From: Klebsiella variicola
GTDB lineage: Bacteria; Pseudomonadota; Gammaproteobacteria; Enterobacterales; Enterobacteriaceae
Direction of reading: 5' to 3'
Length of the DNA: 64,000 bases
Assembly: GCF_000828055.2 (NCBI RefSeq)
Contig: NZ_CP010523.2
Span: 4,154,001-4,218,000 of the forward strand
The notes below the pieces were generated by a model. The model did no database searches, was not told the origin of the DNA, and saw only the letters and a program-made list of their open reading frames with translations. Both the position numbers and the translations under genes were made by a program. This document shows positions 36,056-47,443 of the stretch, piece by piece (within the stretch, counting starts at the first letter, position 1; each line of letters begins with the position of its first letter).

Positions 36056-37708
36056 TTACTGCCAGCTCACCTCGCCTTTCGGCTCGTAGGCTGCCGCATC
36101 CAGCGGCGAGTTCTTCTCGATATACTCTTTCAGCACTTCGGCATCGATAAAGCCGGTATTCACATACCCGGGTTTATCGGCAATGTTCGGATATCCATCG
36201 CCGCCGGTAGCGTTAAAGCTCAGCGTCGCCATCCGGTAGGTCTTCGCCGGATCCACCGGTTCGCCTTTGATTTTCAGATCGTTCAGTTTGCCATCTTTGG
36301 CTACAAAGCTGACGTTGGCAAACTGCGGATAGGCGCCGGAATCCGGCTTCATCTGCGCGACGGCGGTCAGGTAATCCACCACCTCCTTGCCGCTCATATC
36401 GACATAGGTCAGCACATTGCCGAACGGCTGGACCTTCATCACATCCTTATAGGTGATATCCCCCGCCTCGATCGAGTCGCGGATCCCACCTCCGCTCATC
36501 ACCGCGAAATCCGCATTGCTGCGCGCCATCTGCGCCGCCAGCAGCAGGTGCCCCATATTGGTCTGCACAAAGCGCACTTTACTGCGGTCGCCCTCCAGAT
36601 GACCATTCACGCTACCGATTTTGACCTGCAGTTGCGCTTTGCCTTTGTTCTGGAATGGCGTCAGCAGCGACATCATCTGCGGGTTCTCTGCGATCTGCGG
36701 CGTATACAGCACCCGCTCGCTTTGGCCGTTATCGTAAGTCACTTTTTTCTTCAGGTTCACCGGGATCAACTGATAATGCACCAGCTTCATCTCGCCGTTG
36801 CGGAACTCAAAATCGGCGCGGCCGACGTATTTGCCCCACTCATGCGCCTGGACGATCCAGATGCCGTTCTGACGATCCGGCGCGCACGGGGTGCCTGGCA
36901 CATAATCGACCTGCTTTTTATTTTCCGACGCCATGCATACCGGATCCTGCGAGTGACCGCCGACGATCATCGCCAGCGATCCCGCAGGTAAACTCCGCGC
37001 CATTTCAACGTCGCCCGGCGCGTTAGAGCCGTGGTTGCCATTGTCGTAATGGCCCATATGGGTGGTGGCCAGGATCACGTCCGGCTTTTCATTCTGCTGC
37101 AGCTCCTGGATCACCAGCTTCGCCTCTTCCGCCGGTTTGCGGAATTCGATATCGGTGAAATATTCCGGATTGCCAATCTTGGCCGTATCGTCGGTGGTTA
37201 AGCCAATCACCGCGATTTTCAGCCCGCCGCGCTTAAACAGCGCCCAGGGTTTGAACAGCCGTTCGCCGGTGCTTTTCTGATAAATATTGGCCGACAGGAA
37301 CGGGAACTTCGCCCACTTTTCCTGCTGGCGCAGCACGCTCAGCGGATTATCAAATTCATGGTTACCCACCGCCATTGCGTCGTAGCCGATCAGGTTCATG
37401 CCGCGAAAATCGGGCTCTGCATCCTGTAAATCAGACTCCGGCACGCCGGTATTAATATCGCCGCCGGATAACAGCAGGACGCTCCCCCCTTCCGCCGCCA
37501 CCTCTTTTCGGATGCCATCGACCAGCGTTTTCTGCGCCGCCAGACCATATTCGCCGTAGTCATTGCGCCAGAAATGGCCGTGATGATCGTTGGTGTGCAG
37601 GATGGTAATTTTATAGGTTTTATCCTGCTCATAGGCCTGTGCGGACAGGCTGCCCAGCGATAAGGCGGCAAATAACGCCAGCGCTACGCGATGTTTAAAA
37701 TACTGCAT
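36056..37708 (-). CDS. ushA: Periplasmic 5'-nucleotidase/UDP-sugar hydrolase
   Basis: A 550-residue enzyme that hydrolyses extracellular nucleotides and UDP-sugars so that nucleosides can be imported. The signal peptide ends LSAQA near residue 25. The dimetal motifs are ILHTNDHHGHFW, GGDINTG, GNHEFD, TTHMGHY and GGHSQDPVC, and the C-terminal substrate domain has GGDGYPN. Length equals E. coli UshA, frame intact. Confidence 0.98.
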   Translation of the reverse strand: MQYFKHRVALALFAALSLGSLSAQAYEQDKTYKITILHTNDHHGHFWRNDYGEYGLAAQKTLVDGIRKEVAAEGGSVLLLSGGDINTGVPESDLQDAEPDFRGMNLIGYDAMAVGNHEFDNPLSVLRQQEKWAKFPFLSANIYQKSTGERLFKPWALFKRGGLKIAVIGLTTDDTAKIGNPEYFTDIEFRKPAEEAKLVIQELQQNEKPDVILATTHMGHYDNGNHGSNAPGDVEMARSLPAGSLAMIVGGHSQDPVCMASENKKQVDYVPGTPCAPDRQNGIWIVQAHEWGKYVGRADFEFRNGEMKLVHYQLIPVNLKKKVTYDNGQSERVLYTPQIAENPQMMSLLTPFQNKGKAQLQVKIGSVNGHLEGDRSKVRFVQTNMGHLLLAAQMARSNADFAVMSGGGIRDSIEAGDITYKDVMKVQPFGNVLTYVDMSGKEVVDYLTAVAQMKPDSGAYPQFANVSFVAKDGKLNDLKIKGEPVDPAKTYRMATLSFNATGGDGYPNIADKPGYVNTGFIDAEVLKEYIEKNSPLDAAAYEPKGEVSWQ

Positions 37709-37977
37709 GCTTCACTCCCTGACTTAATCCCAAGTGCCGAAAGTATAGCGAGTTAGTCGCGTTGACAAATATGTTTTCAGAATTGCGACTTCCTTCAAAC
37801 CTTATCAACAGGTATGTTAGTTGGATAATAATTCCACCTGCATCCTCTATACGCCTTCGCGTTGTATGGCATTGCGTCAGCCCGTTGGTCATATTTCCTA
37901 TGTAGTAGCCGGGAAAATCAGGGCCGTCGCCATCGCGTACAAATGACGAAAGCTATATAAAAAAGTGACGTGAACCT

Positions 37978-39198
37978 ATGGCAATCAATCAGACCGCTCA
38001 ACCCCTGTCCGGCCCTGCTGCGCCGCCGCAAAAAGCACGCACCTCGTTTGGCATCTTAGGCGCGATCAGCCTGTCCCATTTGCTTAACGATATGATCCAG
38101 TCGCTCATCCTGGCGATTTACCCGCTGCTGCAGGCGGAGTTCTCCCTTACCTTCGTGCAGATCGGGATGATCACCCTCACCTTCCAGCTCACCTCATCGC
38201 TATTCCAGCCGGTGATTGGCTACATCACCGATAAACGCTCGATGCCGTGGTCGCTGCCGGTGGGCATGTGCTTCACCCTCTGCGGTTTGATTCTGCTGGC
38301 GCTGGCCGGGAGTTTCGGCATGGTGCTGCTGGCTGCCGCGCTGGTGGGTACCGGCTCCTCGGTTTTCCATCCGGAATCGTCCCGCGTGGCGCGGATGGCC
38401 TCTGGCGGCCGTCACGGCCTGGCCCAGTCGCTGTTCCAGGTCGGCGGCAACTTCGGCAGCTCGCTTGGTCCATTGCTGGCGGCGGTGATTATCGCCCCCT
38501 ATGGCAAAGGCAACGTCGCCTGGTTCGTGCTGGCCGCCCTGCTGGCTATTGTGGTGCTGTCGCAAATCAGCCGCTGGTATGCCGCACAGCACCGTATGAA
38601 TAAAGGCAAACCGAAGCCGCTGATCGTTAATCCGCTGCCGCGCAATAAGGTGATTCTGGCGGTAGGTATTCTGCTGATGCTGATTTTCTCGAAATATTTC
38701 TATATGGCGAGCATTAGCAGCTATTACACCTTTTATCTGATGCATAAGTTCGGATTATCGGTGCAAAATGCCCAGCTTCATCTGTTTGCCTTCCTGTTCG
38801 CGGTTGCCGCCGGGACGGTAATCGGCGGGCCAGTTGGCGATAAAATTGGACGTAAATATGTGATTTGGGGCTCTATCCTCGGTGTGGCGCCGTTTACCCT
38901 CGTTTTACCCTACGCCAGCCTTGAATGGACGGGGATTTTAACGGTGATTATTGGTTTTATCCTCGCCTCGGCCTTTTCCGCTATCCTGGTCTATGCGCAG
39001 GAGCTGCTGCCGGGTCGAATCGGCATGGTTTCTGGCCTGTTCTTCGGCTTCGCCTTTGGCATGGGTGGCCTTGGCGCCGCGGTGCTGGGCCTGCTGGCGG
39101 ACCATACCAGTATCGATCTGGTGTATAAAATCTGTGCCTTCCTGCCGCTGCTGGGTTTCCTGACGATATTTCTTCCTGATAACCGGCAAAAAGCCTGA
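37978..39198 (+). CDS. fsr: Fosmidomycin resistance protein, MFS transporter
   Basis: A 406-residue major facilitator with 12 predicted helices. The MFS loop motif is recognisable in GYITDKRSMPWSLPVG and GGPVGDKIGRKYVI. In E. coli, extra copies give fosmidomycin resistance; the natural substrate is unclear. Divergent from ushA across 269 bases that should contain both promoters. Followed by a hairpin. Confidence 0.96.
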   Translation: MAINQTAQPLSGPAAPPQKARTSFGILGAISLSHLLNDMIQSLILAIYPLLQAEFSLTFVQIGMITLTFQLTSSLFQPVIGYITDKRSMPWSLPVGMCFTLCGLILLALAGSFGMVLLAAALVGTGSSVFHPESSRVARMASGGRHGLAQSLFQVGGNFGSSLGPLLAAVIIAPYGKGNVAWFVLAALLAIVVLSQISRWYAAQHRMNKGKPKPLIVNPLPRNKVILAVGILLMLIFSKYFYMASISSYYTFYLMHKFGLSVQNAQLHLFAFLFAVAAGTVIGGPVGDKIGRKYVIWGSILGVAPFTLVLPYASLEWTGILTVIIGFILASAFSAILVYAQELLPGRIGMVSGLFFGFAFGMGGLGAAVLGLLADHTSIDLVYKICAFLPLLGFLTIFLPDNRQKA

Positions 39199-39203
39199 TT
39201 ATC

Positions 39204-39232
39204 CGGCGGCCAAAGTGCAACGCTGGCCGCCG
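39204..39232 (+). terminator. Hairpin after fsr
   Basis: A 9-bp stem (CGGCGGCCA/TGGCCGCCG) with an 11-base loop, 6 bases after the fsr stop, followed by TTATCCCTT. A weak U-tract; probable terminator. Confidence 0.6.
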
Positions 39233-39423
39233 TTATCCCTTGCGCCATCAGCCTGATGCGCGCATTCCCTCCGCGATTTTCCCTTCTGTGCCTTTTGGCC
39301 GGTTAATTCCATTTTTTTGCACAATTCAAGAATTATTCATAAACAAAGTGAACGTTTTTGTCATAAACTATTACCCGGATAGGGTAGCAAAATGGACCGA
39401 TACACCACTGGAAAGGAGACGGA

Positions 39424-41100
39424 ATGCACCACGCAACACCGCTTATCACCACCATTGTCGGCGGCCTCGTGCTCGCCTTTATTCTCGGCATGATTGCCAA
39501 TAAGCTACGTATTTCTCCTCTGGTGGGATATCTCTTAGCGGGCGTGCTGGCCGGACCTTTCACCCCAGGCTTTGTTGCTGATACCAAACTGGCTCCTGAA
39601 CTGGCAGAACTCGGCGTGATCCTGCTGATGTTCGGCGTCGGGCTGCATTTTTCCCTGAAAGATCTGATGGCGGTAAAGTCGATCGCCATTCCCGGGGCCA
39701 TCGCCCAGATAGCCGTGGCGACGCTGCTGGGTATGGCACTTTCCGCCGCCCTTGGCTGGTCGCTGATGACCGGCATCGTCTTTGGCCTGTGTCTCTCCAC
39801 CGCCAGTACCGTGGTGCTACTGCGTGCCCTCGAGGAGCGACAGCTTATTGACAGTCAGCGCGGGCAGATTGCCATTGGCTGGCTGATTGTAGAAGACCTG
39901 GTGATGGTCCTGACGCTGGTCCTGCTGCCAGCGATTGCCGGGATGACGGAGAAAGGTGACGTTGGCTTCGCCTCTCTGGCCCTCGACCTCGGGATCACCA
40001 TTGGTAAAGTGGTGGCCTTTATCGCCATCATGATGCTGGTCGGTCGCCGGTTGGTGCCGTGGATCATGTCGCGCAGCGCCGCCACCGGATCACGCGAGCT
40101 GTTCACCCTGTCGGTGCTGGCCCTGGCGCTGGGCATCGCCTTCGGCGCAGTGGAGCTGTTTGATGTCTCCTTCGCCCTTGGCGCCTTCTTCGCCGGCATG
40201 GTGCTTAACGAATCTGAGCTGAGCCACCGCGCCGCCCATGACACCCTGCCGCTGCGCGACGCCTTCGCGGTGCTGTTCTTTGTCTCCGTCGGCATGCTGT
40301 TTGACCCGATGGTGCTGGTGCAGCAGCCGCTGGCGGTGCTGGCGACACTGGCGATTATTATCTTTGGTAAATCCGCCGCCGCCTTTTTCCTCGTGCGTAT
40401 GTTTGGTCATTCGCCGCGTACCGCATTGACCATTGCCGCCAGCCTGGCGCAGATTGGTGAGTTTGCCTTTATTCTCGCCGGCCTGGGGATGGCGCTTAAC
40501 CTGCTGCCGCAGGCTGGACAAAACCTGGTGCTGGCCGGGGCGATCATCTCGATTATGCTCAACCCGGTGCTGTTTACCCTGCTGGAAAAATATCTCGATA
40601 AAACCGAAACCCTCGACGAGCAGACGCTGGAAGAGGTGCTGGAAGATGAGAAACAGGTGCCAGTCGATATCTGTAACCACGCGCTGCTGGTTGGCTTCGG
40701 CCGCGTCGGCAGTCTGCTGGGCGAGAAGCTGATGGCCCAGGGGATCCCGCTGGTGGTGGTTGAAACCTCGCGTACCCGCGTGGATGAGTTACGCGAGCGC
40801 GGGATCAGCGCGGTGCTAGGTAATGCCGCCAATGAAGAGATCATGGAACTGGCGCATCTCGACTGCGCCCGCTGGCTGCTGCTGACTATCCCCAACGGCT
40901 ACGAGGCCGGAGAGATTGTCGCTTCCGCACGGGAAAAATGCCCGAATATCGAGATCATCGCCCGCGCCCATTACGATGATGAAGTGGACTACATTATCGA
41001 TCGCGGGGCTAATCAGGTGGTGATGGGCGAGCGGGAAATTGCCCGCGCCATGCTGCAGCTTCTGGAAACGCCACCGGCCGGTGAAGTGGTCACCGGCTGA
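39424..41100 (+). CDS. ybaL: Monovalent cation:proton antiporter YbaL (KefB type)
   Basis: A 558-residue CPA2-family protein: about 12-13 membrane helices (1-390) then a cytosolic RCK/TrkA-N domain (about 417-530) starting HALLVGFGRVGSLLGEKLM, with a dinucleotide-binding GxGxxG. It resembles KefB/KefC potassium efflux systems; the ion is not proven. GGAGAC precedes the ATG. Length equals E. coli YbaL. Confidence 0.95.
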   Translation: MHHATPLITTIVGGLVLAFILGMIANKLRISPLVGYLLAGVLAGPFTPGFVADTKLAPELAELGVILLMFGVGLHFSLKDLMAVKSIAIPGAIAQIAVATLLGMALSAALGWSLMTGIVFGLCLSTASTVVLLRALEERQLIDSQRGQIAIGWLIVEDLVMVLTLVLLPAIAGMTEKGDVGFASLALDLGITIGKVVAFIAIMMLVGRRLVPWIMSRSAATGSRELFTLSVLALALGIAFGAVELFDVSFALGAFFAGMVLNESELSHRAAHDTLPLRDAFAVLFFVSVGMLFDPMVLVQQPLAVLATLAIIIFGKSAAAFFLVRMFGHSPRTALTIAASLAQIGEFAFILAGLGMALNLLPQAGQNLVLAGAIISIMLNPVLFTLLEKYLDKTETLDEQTLEEVLEDEKQVPVDICNHALLVGFGRVGSLLGEKLMAQGIPLVVVETSRTRVDELRERGISAVLGNAANEEIMELAHLDCARWLLLTIPNGYEAGEIVASAREKCPNIEIIARAHYDDEVDYIIDRGANQVVMGEREIARAMLQLLETPPAGEVVTG

Positions 41101-41107
41101 TGTACTG

Positions 41108-41129
41108 CCCTCTCCCCGTCGGGAGAGGG
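41108..41129. terminator. Hairpin between convergent ybaL and gsk
   Basis: A perfect 9-bp stem CCCTCTCCC/GGGAGAGGG with loop CGTC in the 35-base gap between two convergent genes. No T-run on either side, so it is likely to act as a transcript end stabiliser for either gene. Confidence 0.55.
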
Positions 41130-41135
41130 GCGCGC

Positions 41136-42440
41136 TTACCGATCCCAGTACGCCTCTTCCAGGCTGTCCTCACGCTCCGGCAGGCCGCGGGTTAAACGCG
41201 GCGAGTGCTGGTTCAGCACCTGATAGCTCACGCGGTTGGCATATTTACACACCTGCGCCAGTGAGGAGTAGGTCAGCCATTTGCATTTGTGCTTGCTGGA
41301 GTTGGGCACGTTATTGCGGTGGTAGTTATTGGCGGTGATGTCATGCAGCAGCGCCGCCAGGGCGCCGTCGCCAGCGCCGTTGGTATTCATGATTTTTTCA
41401 GGCCCGCCCATATACGGGGCGATATGTGAATAGATACGCAGCGGATTAACGCAATCCTGGTGGCGCATCGCACGGCTGAATTCAAACTGGTTAAACTCCG
41501 GGATCGCCCCCGGCAGCAGCGGATGCTGGGTTTTCCGCTTCGCCTCTTCTTCGGTAAAGCCCGCCATATACAGGCCCGCCGGGCCGGCAGTGCACAGCAC
41601 CAGGTCGACCCAGTCCAGCGCTTTATCCGCCGCCGACAGCGGATCGGCAAAACCGGTCAGGGCTTCCCCTTCCTCTTCATTCATCGCCAGAATCGAGACA
41701 TGCTCCTGCAGGAACTGCTGCCACCACGCCGGGTTATCGGCAATCACGTATTTAGTTCCGAGAGTTAACACCACCGGCACATCATGCTTTTTGGCGTACT
41801 CGATGGCTTTCATCGTGGCGTCTGGCATCGGCTCGCCCGGCTTGCAGCGTACCAGGTAGGAGGTGAGCACCAGCGCCGAGGCGCCGGCGATGACCGCTTC
41901 CGGAATGCTTTCCGGGCGCAGCTTGTTCATGTGACCCGGGCTGATGGCGAAGGTGCGCTCGCCGCTGTCGCTGATCAGGGTAAAACAGCGGCCTATGGCG
42001 CCGTCGACGCCCTGCAGATAGTTCAGATCGGTGCGGCTGGAGGTATTGCACAGGTAGCGATAGGCATAGCCGCCGATGTCGATATTGCTGCACATCACGC
42101 CAAGCAGCACCGAGCGATCGTCCGCCAGCACCGAGTAGTTATGCATGGTATTGCCGATGGTGCCGCCGGCAAACTGATGGGTAATGAGATTATTGCGTAC
42201 CAGCTCCTGGTACAGCGCCTCGGCGACGTCATCTTCAATCACCAGCGAGTGGCCCGCGCTCAGACCATAGTGTACGATAAACGCTTCATCCACTTTCGCT
42301 TCGATATCCACCAGCGTCTGGTCGATACCGACCACCCAGGAGACGCTGGATTCATTCTCCGGCTGAATTTGCTGCAGCAGCGGGTCGCGGGCGTTGACGG
42401 GAAAATAGTGTTTGGATTTGCGTTTACCGGGAAATTTCAT
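41136..42440 (-). CDS. gsk: Inosine-guanosine kinase
   Basis: A 434-residue PfkB/ribokinase-family kinase that phosphorylates guanosine and inosine for purine salvage. The family glycine motif is in FAGGTIGNTMHNYSVLADD, and the catalytic Asp motif is NTNGAGDGALAALLHD near residue 353. Convergent with ybaL; hemH lies upstream on the same strand, as in E. coli. Confidence 0.97.
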   Translation of the reverse strand: MKFPGKRKSKHYFPVNARDPLLQQIQPENESSVSWVVGIDQTLVDIEAKVDEAFIVHYGLSAGHSLVIEDDVAEALYQELVRNNLITHQFAGGTIGNTMHNYSVLADDRSVLLGVMCSNIDIGGYAYRYLCNTSSRTDLNYLQGVDGAIGRCFTLISDSGERTFAISPGHMNKLRPESIPEAVIAGASALVLTSYLVRCKPGEPMPDATMKAIEYAKKHDVPVVLTLGTKYVIADNPAWWQQFLQEHVSILAMNEEEGEALTGFADPLSAADKALDWVDLVLCTAGPAGLYMAGFTEEEAKRKTQHPLLPGAIPEFNQFEFSRAMRHQDCVNPLRIYSHIAPYMGGPEKIMNTNGAGDGALAALLHDITANNYHRNNVPNSSKHKCKWLTYSSLAQVCKYANRVSYQVLNQHSPRLTRGLPEREDSLEEAYWDR

Positions 42441-42503
42441 AGTGGCGCTTAAATAACAGGGAACAAGCGGGAAATAGTAGCATATTCCCCGCCCTGCGCG
42501 CGA

Positions 42504-43466
42504 TCAGCGATAAGGCGCCGTCAGGTTGACCATCATCTCAATATGCGCCACATCCGCATTTAGCGCCGGAATATATTCATACTGCTCGCCACCCGCTTCG
42601 AGGAAAACTTCCCGGTTCTGAACGGCAATCTCTTCCAGCGTTTCGAGACAGTCAGCGGCAAACCCCGGGCACAGCACCTGAATATGCTTCGTCCCCTGCT
42701 CGCCAAGCATCTTCAGCGTCTCATCGGTGTACGGCGTCAGCCAGGGTTCCCGGCCAAAGCGCGACTGGAAGGTCATCATCACCCGCTCCGGCGGCAGCCC
42801 CAGCGCGGAAACCAGTTCCCGCGTGGTATCGCGACAGCGCTGGGGATAATCATCGCCCTGGTTGGCATAGCGCTGCGGGATCCCATGGTAGGAGAGCAGC
42901 AGCAGATCGGGTTCCCCGTGCACCGCGAAGGAGGCGCGCACGCTGGCCGCCAGCGCATGGATATAGTCCGGGTGATCGGCATAGTCGCGAATAAACGAGA
43001 TACCCGGAATAGCGCGCTTTTTCGCAAGGATCCGCGCCAGCTCATCCCAGACGGCGGCCACCGTCGAACAGGAATATTGTGGGTACAGCGGCAGCACCAC
43101 GATGTGTCCCACCCCCTGCGCCAGTAAATCATCCACCGCGCTGGCCAGCGACGGCGAACCATAGCTCATGCCCAGCGCCACCGGCGTATCCGGCAGCCTG
43201 GCGGCCAGCGCCTGCTGCTGGCGACGGCTGTATACCATTAGCGGCGATCCCTCCTCCATCCACACGGACTGATAGAGCTTCGCCACGCGCGGGGAGCGAA
43301 TCGGCAGTATGACGCCACGCAGCAGCGGCCACCATAGCAGACGAGATGTATCCACCACCCGTTTGTCGCTGAGGAATTGTCGCAGATAGCGCTTCACCGC
43401 ACCGGGGGTGGGCGCATCGGGAGTGCCTAAATTGGCCAGCAAGATACCTGTTTTCGTCTGATGCAT
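42504..43466 (-). CDS. hemH: Ferrochelatase
   Basis: A 320-residue HemH that inserts Fe(II) into protoporphyrin IX, the last step of haem synthesis. The catalytic histidine lies in [12 protein letters not shown], and the conserved C-terminal region [18 protein letters not shown] carries the other active-site residues. Located between adk and gsk as in E. coli. Confidence 0.97.
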   Translation of the reverse strand: MHQTKTGILLANLGTPDAPTPGAVKRYLRQFLSDKRVVDTSRLLWWPLLRGVILPIRSPRVAKLYQSVWMEEGSPLMVYSRRQQQALAARLPDTPVALGMSYGSPSLASAVDDLLAQGVGHIVVLPLYPQYSCSTVAAVWDELARILAKKRAIPGISFIRDYADHPDYIHALAASVRASFAVHGEPDLLLLSYHGIPQRYANQGDDYPQRCRDTTRELVSALGLPPERVMMTFQSRFGREPWLTPYTDETLKMLGEQGTKHIQVLCPGFAADCLETLEEIAVQNREVFLEAGGEQYEYIPALNADVAHIEMMVNLTAPYR

Positions 43467-43559
43467 TACCGCCTCTTAACCATTTGAATCGCAGCCAATT
43501 GTAGCTGAAATGGCGCTAAACGGAACCAATCATAGCAAAAGGTAGAAATGAGAGGAGTT

Positions 43560-43583
43560 CTCATCCTGCCGCAGCAGGATGAG
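43560..43583 (-). terminator. Hairpin after adk
   Basis: A perfect 10-bp stem CTCATCCTGC/GCAGGATGAG with loop CGCA, 12 bases after the adk stop. It lacks a long U-run on the adk strand (AACTCCTCTCATTT), so it is probably an imperfect terminator before hemH. Confidence 0.6.
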
Positions 43584-43594
43584 AAAAGGCTTTA

Positions 43595-44272
<678 letters not shown>

Positions 44273-44370
44273 TCAAAAACGCTAAACCATACCACCAGAA
44301 CGGCGATGGCTCAAGGAAGGCGGTGCGGCTGAAACGGTTAATGGTGAGATATTTTATGCAATCCAATGTG

Positions 44371-44409
44371 AAATGCCCCGCCGGAGCAAATTGCTCAGGC
44401 GGGGCATTT
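44371..44409 (-). terminator. Terminator after htpG
   Basis: A 12-bp stem (AAATGCCCCGCC/GGCGGGGCATTT) whose loop includes the small palindrome GAGCAAATTGCTC. It lies between htpG and adk and looks like the htpG terminator. Confidence 0.75.
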
Positions 44410-44461
44410 ATCCCGTTCCCGGCGTCGCGTCGCTCGGCCGGGCTACTCGTTCAGGTTCGCG

Positions 44462-46336
44462 TCAGGAAGCCAGCAGCTGGTTCATACGACGGATAAACTG
44501 GTTCGGATCTTCCAGCGTGCCGCGCTCAGCCAGCAGCGCCTGATCCAGCAGCAGCTCCACCCATTCGCCGAACTGGGCGTCATCCTGGGTATCGGCGGCG
44601 CGTTTCACCAGCTGATGAGCCGGGTTCAGTTCGAAGATGTATTTCACTTCCGGTGCCGCCTGGCCCGCTGCCGCGAACAGCTTCGCCATCTGAGTGCTCA
44701 TCTCATCGGCATCGGTAGTGACAATCGCCGGGGTGTCGGTCAGACGATGGGTCAGACGCACCTCTTTCACCCGGTCGCCAAGCAGGTTTTTCACCCGCTC
44801 AACGAACGGCTCCAGCGCTTTTTCAGCTTCTTTGGTGGACTCGTCCACTTCATCCGCCAGCTTATCCAGCGACTCGTCGGCTTTCGCCACCGACTGGAAC
44901 GCTTTGCCGTCGAACTCGGTCAGGTAGCTCATCATCCACTCGTCGATGCGATCGGAGAGCAGCAGAACTTCAATCCCTTTCTTACGCAGCAGTTCGAGGT
45001 GCGGGCTGCTCTTCGCCGCCGCATAGCTGTCGGCAGTGATGTAGTAGATCTTCTCCTGGCCTTCTTTCATGCGCGAGACATACTCTTCCAGCGACACGGT
45101 CTGTGCGGAGGAGTCGGTATGCGTCGTCGCGAAACGCAGCAGTTTGGCGATCGCTTCCTGGTTGCTCGGATCTTCCGCCGGGCCCTCTTTCAGCACCAGG
45201 CCGAACTGTTTCCAGAAGGTTTGATATTTTTCAGCGTCATCTTTCGCCAGCTTATCCAGCATCTGCAGCGCGCGTTTGGTCAGCGCGGTGCGCAGGTTGC
45301 GGGTCACGCTGCTGTCCTGCAGGATTTCACGGGAGACGTTCAGCGGCAAATCGTTGGAATCTATCAGGCCGCGCACGAAGCGCAGGTAGTTCGGCATAAA
45401 CTGCTCGGCGTCGTCCATAATGAACACACGCTGCACGTACAGCTTCAGGCCGTGTTTATGATCGCGGTTCCACATATCCCACGGCGCCTGCGACGGGATA
45501 TACAGCAGGCTGGTGTACTCCTGCTTACCTTCCACGCGGTTGTGGCTCCAGGTCAGCGGGTCGCTGTAGTCGTGAGCGATATGCTTGTAAAACTCTTTGT
45601 ATTCGTCGTCGTTCACTTCGGACTTGCTGCGGGTCCACAGGGCCTGCGCCTTGTTGATTTTTTCCCACGAAATCACGGTTTCGCCGTCTTTCTCTTCCTG
45701 CTTTTCAATCTCAACCGGCAGCGCGATATGGTCGGAATACTTGCTGATGATGGAGCGCACGCGCCAGTCATTGAGGAAATCGTCTTCGCCCTCACGCAGA
45801 TGCAGGGTGATTTCGGTGCCGCGATCGGCTTTGGTGATGTCGGCAACAGTGTATTCCCCTTCGCCGGCGGATTCCCAGAACACACCGTTCTCAGGTTTAT
45901 CGCCCGCCGCACGGGTACGCACGGTCACTTTATCCGCCACGATGAAGGCAGAGTAGAAGCCGACGCCGAACTGGCCGATCAGCTGGCTGTCTTTCGCCTG
46001 GTCGGAACCCATCGATTCCAGAAACGCTTTGGTGCCGGATTTGGCGATAGTGCCGAGATGATCGATAACCTCTTCCCGGTTCATGCCGATACCGTTATCG
46101 GCGATGGTCAGGGTGCGGTTGTCTTTATCAAACGAAACCCGTACGCGCAGCTCGCCATCGCCCTCATACAAATCCGGCTGCGACAGCGCGCGGAAACGCA
46201 GCTTATCGGCCGCATCAGAGGCGTTGGAAATCAGCTCACGCAGAAAGATTTCTTTGTTGGAATAGAGGGAATGGATCATCAGGTGCAGAAGTTGCTTTAC
46301 CTCTGACTGAAAACCACGAGTTTCTTGTCCTTTCAT
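44462..46336 (-). CDS. htpG: Molecular chaperone HtpG (bacterial Hsp90)
   Basis: A 624-residue Hsp90. The N-terminal GHKL ATPase domain carries the family motifs [24 protein letters not shown] and [11 protein letters not shown]; the middle domain has the catalytic Arg loop (NVSREILQ), and a C-terminal dimerisation domain follows. The start at 46336 (MKGQETRG) equals E. coli; an 8-residue longer frame exists. A sigma-32 promoter lies upstream, fitting heat-shock control. Confidence 0.98.
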   Translation of the reverse strand: MKGQETRGFQSEVKQLLHLMIHSLYSNKEIFLRELISNASDAADKLRFRALSQPDLYEGDGELRVRVSFDKDNRTLTIADNGIGMNREEVIDHLGTIAKSGTKAFLESMGSDQAKDSQLIGQFGVGFYSAFIVADKVTVRTRAAGDKPENGVFWESAGEGEYTVADITKADRGTEITLHLREGEDDFLNDWRVRSIISKYSDHIALPVEIEKQEEKDGETVISWEKINKAQALWTRSKSEVNDDEYKEFYKHIAHDYSDPLTWSHNRVEGKQEYTSLLYIPSQAPWDMWNRDHKHGLKLYVQRVFIMDDAEQFMPNYLRFVRGLIDSNDLPLNVSREILQDSSVTRNLRTALTKRALQMLDKLAKDDAEKYQTFWKQFGLVLKEGPAEDPSNQEAIAKLLRFATTHTDSSAQTVSLEEYVSRMKEGQEKIYYITADSYAAAKSSPHLELLRKKGIEVLLLSDRIDEWMMSYLTEFDGKAFQSVAKADESLDKLADEVDESTKEAEKALEPFVERVKNLLGDRVKEVRLTHRLTDTPAIVTTDADEMSTQMAKLFAAAGQAAPEVKYIFELNPAHQLVKRAADTQDDAQFGEWVELLLDQALLAERGTLEDPNQFIRRMNQLLAS

Positions 46337-46392
46337 CTGATTCAACCTCAACAATGCCATTTTAAATGGGGTAAAAAACCGTTGAGTGGGAG

Positions 46393-46419
46393 ATGGGGAC
46401 TGCGGGGAAATTTTTCAAG
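46393..46419 (-). promoter_or_regulatory. Sigma-32 heat-shock promoter of htpG
   Basis: On the minus strand CTTGAAA (46419-46413) and CCCCAT (46398-46393) with a 14-base spacer fit the sigma-32 consensus, about 50 bases before the htpG ATG. The -35 element touches the recR hairpin. Confidence 0.8.
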
Positions 46420-46420
46420 C

Positions 46421-46442
46421 GGAGGCGGCGCTGGCCGCCTCC
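46421..46442 (-). terminator. Hairpin after recR
   Basis: A 9-bp stem GGAGGCGGC/GCCGCCTCC with a 4-base loop, 7 bases after the recR stop. It is followed by GCTTGAAAAATTT, which is also the start of the htpG promoter. Termination strength is uncertain. Confidence 0.6.
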
Positions 46443-46448
46443 ATTTGT

Positions 46449-47053
46449 TCAGAAAGTAATCTTGTGACGACCGGCCAGCGAGTGGGACAGCGTGGTGCCG
46501 TCGACCATTTCCAGCTCGCCGCCCACCGGCACGCCGTGGGCGATGCGGCTGGCATCAACGCCATACTGCGCGCACAGCTCCGCGATGTAGTTGGCCGTCG
46601 CCTCACCCTCAACGGTCGGGTTAGTGGCAAGGATCACCTCGGTGATCGACTCTGCTTCCAGCCGTTGTTCAAGGCGATCGAGCCCGATGTCATCTGGCCC
46701 GATGCCGTCGAGCGGCGACAGGTGCCCCATCAGCACGAAGTAGCGGCCGGAATACTGCCCGGTCTGCTCGATGGCGTGGATGTCCGCCGGACTCTCCACC
46801 ACGCAGATCTGGCCGTTTTCCTGGCGACGCGGGTTGCTGCAGATATTGCACACCTCCTGCTCGGTGAAGGTGCGGCAATCGGCGCAGTGGCCGATCTCCG
46901 ACATCGCGCGCGTCAGCGCCTGCGCCAGGCGCATACCGCCGCTGCGATCGCGCTGCAGCAGGGTAAACGCCATGCGCTGCGCCGACTTCGGGCCAACGCC
47001 CGGCAGACAGCGCAGCGCTTCCATAAGCTGAGTTAACAGCGGGCTGGTTTGCA

Positions 47054-47054
<1 letters not shown>
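46449..47054 (-). CDS. recR: Recombination mediator protein RecR
   Basis: A 201-residue RecR that works with RecF and RecO to load RecA on gapped DNA. It has a helix-hairpin-helix ([15 protein letters not shown]), a zinc finger ([16 protein letters not shown]), and a Toprim domain ([13 protein letters not shown] ... [13 protein letters not shown]). Its ATG shares one base with the ybaB stop (TGATG), so the dnaX-ybaB-recR genes are coupled. Confidence 0.97.
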
Positions 47055-47401
<347 letters not shown>

Positions 47402-47443
47402 TCAGTCATCGTTAAAGGTACTGAATGCCAGTCAGACTGGCGT

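Noticed and set aside
36548..37026. Plus-strand frames inside ushA
   Set aside because: Overlapping shadows of a well-conserved full-length ushA.
44615..46306. Plus-strand frame of 563 codons antisense to htpG
   Set aside because: Shadow produced by codon bias; htpG on the minus strand is unambiguous.
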